The notes beneath the pieces were generated by a model. That model saw nothing but the letters and a program-made list of their open reading frames with translations, had not been told where the DNA came from and did no database searches. Below are positions 60,641-64,000 of a stretch of DNA of 64,000 nt, one piece after another; the stretch's first letter is position 1, and the number at the start of each line of letters is the position of its first letter. This DNA comes from Cheilinus undulatus. Its lineage: Eukaryota; Chordata; Actinopteri; Labriformes; Labridae. A program made the position numbers and the translations under genes. The stretch lies in the NCBI RefSeq assembly GCF_018320785.1, contig NC_054885.1:5158921-5222920 (forward strand). Direction: 5' to 3'.

Positions 60641-61806
60641 TAACCCGATTCCAAAAAAGTTGGGGCGCTGTGTGAAACATAAATGAAAACAGAAGGCAGT
60701 GACTGTCAAATCTCATAAACCCATAATTTATTCACAATAGAACAGAAACAACATATCAGATGTTGAAGCTGAGACATTTTACCATTTCATGAAAAATAGT
60801 AGCTCATTGTGATTCTGATGGCAGCAACACATCCCAAAAAAGTAGGGACAGGGCGATGTTTAGCATGGTGTAGCATCCTCTCTTCTTTTAACAACAGTCT
60901 GTAAACGTCTGGGAAGTGAGGAGACCTGATGTTGGAGTTTTGGGAGAGGAATGTTGTCCCATTCTTGTCTGATAAATCCAGCTGCTTTTAGGTTGTGCCA
61001 AATGTTTTACATTGATGAGTCAAATTTGGATTCATCTGACCACAGAACAGTTTTCCATTTTGCCTCAGTCCATTTTAAATGAGCTTTCCTGAAAGAGACG
61101 TCTGTATGGGAGCATATGTTGCTCTAAAACCTCTCTCTGCTTTTCAGCGTTGATAGTTCCTTTCCAGATGTGTAAGCTGGTCACCCCATAGGCACCAATG
61201 CAACCCCATACCATCAGAGATGCAGGCTTTAGAACTGAGCCAGGAGAACAAGCTGGATGGTCTGTCTTCTCTAGGTCTGAAGGACACAGTGTCCATGGTT
61301 TCCAGAGAGAATTTCAAATTCATGTGACCACAGTTTTCCATTTAGCCTCAGTCCATTTTAAATCAGCTTTGGAACATGTTTAAGTATGGCTTCTTCTTTG
61401 TATGATCCAGCTTTAACTGTCATTTGATGATGGTACGGCCAACTGTGTTGACAGACAGTGATTTCTGGAAGTGTTCCTGAGCCCATGCTGTGATTTCCAG
61501 TACAGAATCACGCCTGTTTTTAATGCAGTTGCCTCTGATGGTCAGAAGATCACCAGCACCGGAAAACTGTCCTTCAGCCTCGTCCCTAACATCTGCCTAT
61601 CTTTAATTCTGAGAGACTCTGCCTCTCTAAATGAAAAATGAGCTAATATTTCCATGAAATGGTACAATGCCTCAGTTTCAACATCTGGTGTGTTGTTTAC
61701 GTTCTATTGTGATCAGAGTTTGGGTTTATGAGAGTTGACAATCATTGCATTCTGTTTTAATTTATATTTTACACAATGTCCCCACTTTTTTGGAATTTGG
61801 GTGGTA
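60641..61806 (-). mobile_element. family A Tc1-like transposon, copy 6, both ends present
   Basis: Left end TAACCCGATTCCAAAAAAGT, right end CTTTTTTGGAATTTGGGTGG and TA. The inside matches the other copies in antisense. At 1.16 kb it is the most complete example, but the transposase is riddled with stops and deletions. Confidence 0.85.
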
Positions 61807-62014
61807 GAAACATAAAACTTTAAATGCAATAAATACTCAAGATGACTACAAAAGAGAAATAAAACAAGACTTGTACCATAAAGAGGTGATAATCTTCAAT
61901 AAAGAGACAGAACATGTGATGCAGGATGAGATTATTGAATGCTAGAGATGCAAAACTACCAGAAATGCAAAAACTTTGGGATGCACTAAAAAGCTGTACA
62001 CATGTAAAACTACT

Positions 62015-62486
62015 TTAAAGGTCACATATTTTACCTCTTTAAGACAAGTTTTTATGGTGTCAGAGGTCCCCAGAGCATGCCTGTGAAGTTTGTTGCTGAA
62101 AAAATACACCAGTATTGGATTTTTGCATGTCTAAAAACCCTCTGAGCCATTTCTGTGTCTGTGGCTTTAAAAGTTAATGAGCTGTCTGACTCCGCACCTC
62201 TAAGGAAACGAATGTGGCTAAATGGATCAGAAGAGGAGGGCGGGACTTTCTTCCAAGCGGGGAGGGCCAACTGAACCTGGACGTGGGGCTAACTCCCCAC
62301 ATGACATCATGAGGGGAAAATCAGAGAACGGCTTGATTCAGCACACCTTTTCTGGAAGGTGGAGAAAAAGAGGGGAGGAGGGAATGGATTTTTCTGATTC
62401 CTGGGGGATTGTGGACAGGCCAGTGGCATATATTTTTTGTAAGAAAAGCCTGAAAAAGTGTATTTTGTATAATATGTGACCTTTAA
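62015..62486. mobile_element. TTAA-flanked MITE, copy 3
   Basis: TTAAAGGTCACATATT at the left and AATATGTGACCTTTAA at the right, exact inverses including the TTAA. Inverted relative to copies 1 and 2. Contains CATGACATCATGAGGGG. Confidence 0.9.
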
Positions 62487-62509
62487 ATGGAGATGGAGAT
62501 AAAATGAAG

Positions 62510-63160
62510 TGGAAAAATAGGTTTTAAAGCTTCCAGGAGGCAAAACTCAGAGACAAAAAAAACGAGATCTTAAACACCTTAAACACATAAAGAAGCAAAA
62601 CAATTTAACAATAACCCATAAACTTTTCATTAAGCCAGAAAAACAAAGGGATGAATGAATCCTAAGTTGAAGAGCCACATAATCATTTCATTACCTCAAA
62701 AGAAAAAAAATTGGGAACAAAATGAGAAGCAAAACCAGACATCTGATACCTACAAAGAGAAGCAAAACGACCACAAAGACACTAAATTATATGAAAAATA
62801 AGATCTGAAATAAAAAACAGAGTTTTGGAAACAACGAAAGGCACAACATTAGATGTAGAATTAAATTTAAGATGGCAGAAGAGACCACAAAAACAGGAAA
62901 TATAATGAAGACACAAATTACATGCAACACGAGATGTAAAATGAGTTTAAAACAACAAATGCATGCAAAAAAACCACACAGACACACAAATTAAGGCGGA
63001 AAATAGGACTTGGAAAAACTTTACAGATCTGAATCTATTAAAGACATGACAAAAGATGCAAAACAAGATGTAAAATTAATGCAAAGACTCTTAAAATGAC
63101 TGAAAGATGCACAAAATGTGAGGCAAAATGAGATAAAATTAAAAAGAAAGCAAACATGTG
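62510..63160. repeat. degenerate purine-rich AAAATGAGAAGCAAAAC array
   Basis: Units such as GAAGCAAAAC, GATGTAAAATGAG and GACACAAATTA recur with drift. Non-coding. Confidence 0.55.
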
Positions 63161-63435
63161 CAACGATTCTCAACATTTCTATGTCCAGCTGTATAGCGGG
63201 TTTACTACTGGAGGTGTTATTTCTTCATATTTGTTTGATTTTGTGTTTTTTGTGCAGCTCTTAACAATCTGAAGTGTGTTTGGAAAGACGTTTATGTCCA
63301 TATGAATTCATCTTTGCTCTCTCGGAGTTGCCAGAACGTCACATCTGGATCATTCCGCCTGTGTCTGATGTTTTGATGCTGATAATGTTTGACCACAGCC
63401 GTGATCATTAATGTAAAGGAATGAATGAGTCTGAG

Positions 63436-63474
63436 ACACACACACACACACACCCACACACACACACACACACA
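63436..63474. repeat. (CA)n microsatellite
   Basis: About 19 CA units with one CCCA interruption. Confidence 0.95.
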
Positions 63475-64000
63475 TATGGTGACACTTGAGGCGCTTCAGT
63501 CTCAGGCAGCTGCTTCATATTCTCGGCGTGTTCGCCGTGGCGCTGACCCCTGACGCTCCTCTCCGGCCTGACTGATGGGCTGTGAAGGGAACTGTGGGAA
63601 ACTCTCGTCTGCCAAGTGGATTTTGAGGCAGGTTGAAAATGGTCGCCGGAGTTACTCATACGTGTAATTTAGCACTTTGGTGCATTTTAGCATTGTTGTT
63701 CCTGACGTTCTGCCACGCACAGATCTGGTTTATAAAAGCGGAGGCCGAATCGGTCCAGTTCATTCATCTTTGACATGATTTTAGGGGAAAATGTTCGTCT
63801 CGTTAGCATTCTTAGATCACTTTAAAGAGCAATCATTTACTTTCTTGTGCTCTGAGTACTTTTATGTTTACAGAACTAACACAGAAATCTTCTGGAGAAT
63901 TATCCGGCATGTTTGCCACCCACAGGTTCTCTGAATTATGATATGATTGTATCAATAGACGTCTGGCTCTGCTCCCAGTCTGAGCAGCTCATACTGGTGC

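Larger units (their letters stand above)
55197..64000 (+). other. ntn1: ntn1 intron following the first coding exon
   Basis: No exon of another gene is seen. It holds the periodic array 58720-59900, a SINE on the minus strand, a full family A transposon, a TTAA MITE, another periodic array and a (CA)n microsatellite. The next coding exon (LE2) is not within the window. Confidence 0.7.

Noticed and set aside
63408-63659. Minus-strand 83-codon frame
   Set aside because: Ends in a CV-repeat encoded by the (CA)n microsatellite; no splice or homology support.

Overview
This is a piece of a ray-finned fish (teleost) nuclear chromosome. The genes are split by GT-AG introns and match vertebrate families. 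The spaces between exons are filled with teleost-type DNA transposons (hAT-like, Tc1-like, TTAA-flanked MITEs), tRNA-derived SINEs and a LINE 3' end. There are no operons, no CRISPR array and no viral genes that I can support.

Layout from left to right: (i) the first coding exon of tom1l2 on the minus strand at 1254-1305; the rest of the gene lies beyond the left edge. (ii) A complete six-exon bMERB-domain gene (bmerb1 or its ohnolog) on the minus strand, 6431-19181, 192 codons, ending in a CaaX-type prenylation motif. (iii) A small two-exon minus-strand gene at 22199-22747 that I do not recognise (118 codons, with a polyadenylation signal). (iv) mfsd6l, minus, two coding exons at 24304-27838, with a probable untranslated first exon near 30869. 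(v) pik3r5 (p101, regulatory subunit of PI3K-gamma), minus, 17 coding exons from 45828 down to 32884 (853 codons), plus a leader exon at 50124-50256. (vi) The first coding exon of ntn1 (netrin-1) on the plus strand at 54176-55196; everything to the right is its first intron after coding begins.

The order and orientation mfsd6l(-), pik3r5(-), ntn1(+) match human 17p13.1 as I recall it, except that PIK3R6, which sits between MFSD6L and PIK3R5 in human, is not in that gap here. tom1l2 and the bmerb1-like gene come from related human segments (17p11.2 and the 16p13.11/17p paralogous region), so the window looks like a rearranged ancestral block. I rebuilt all multi-exon genes by checking splice sites and reading phase at every junction; each reconstruction stays open from start to stop.

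The genes do not form one pathway. pik3r5 belongs to G-protein-coupled PI3K signalling, ntn1 is a secreted guidance cue, tom1l2 acts in endosomal sorting, bmerb1 belongs to a Rab-binding family, and mfsd6l is a poorly known membrane protein. The non-genic space is notable for nested transposons, several degenerate periodic arrays inside non-autonomous elements, a large foldback element, and a direct duplication of the sequence just upstream of the netrin-1 coding exon.
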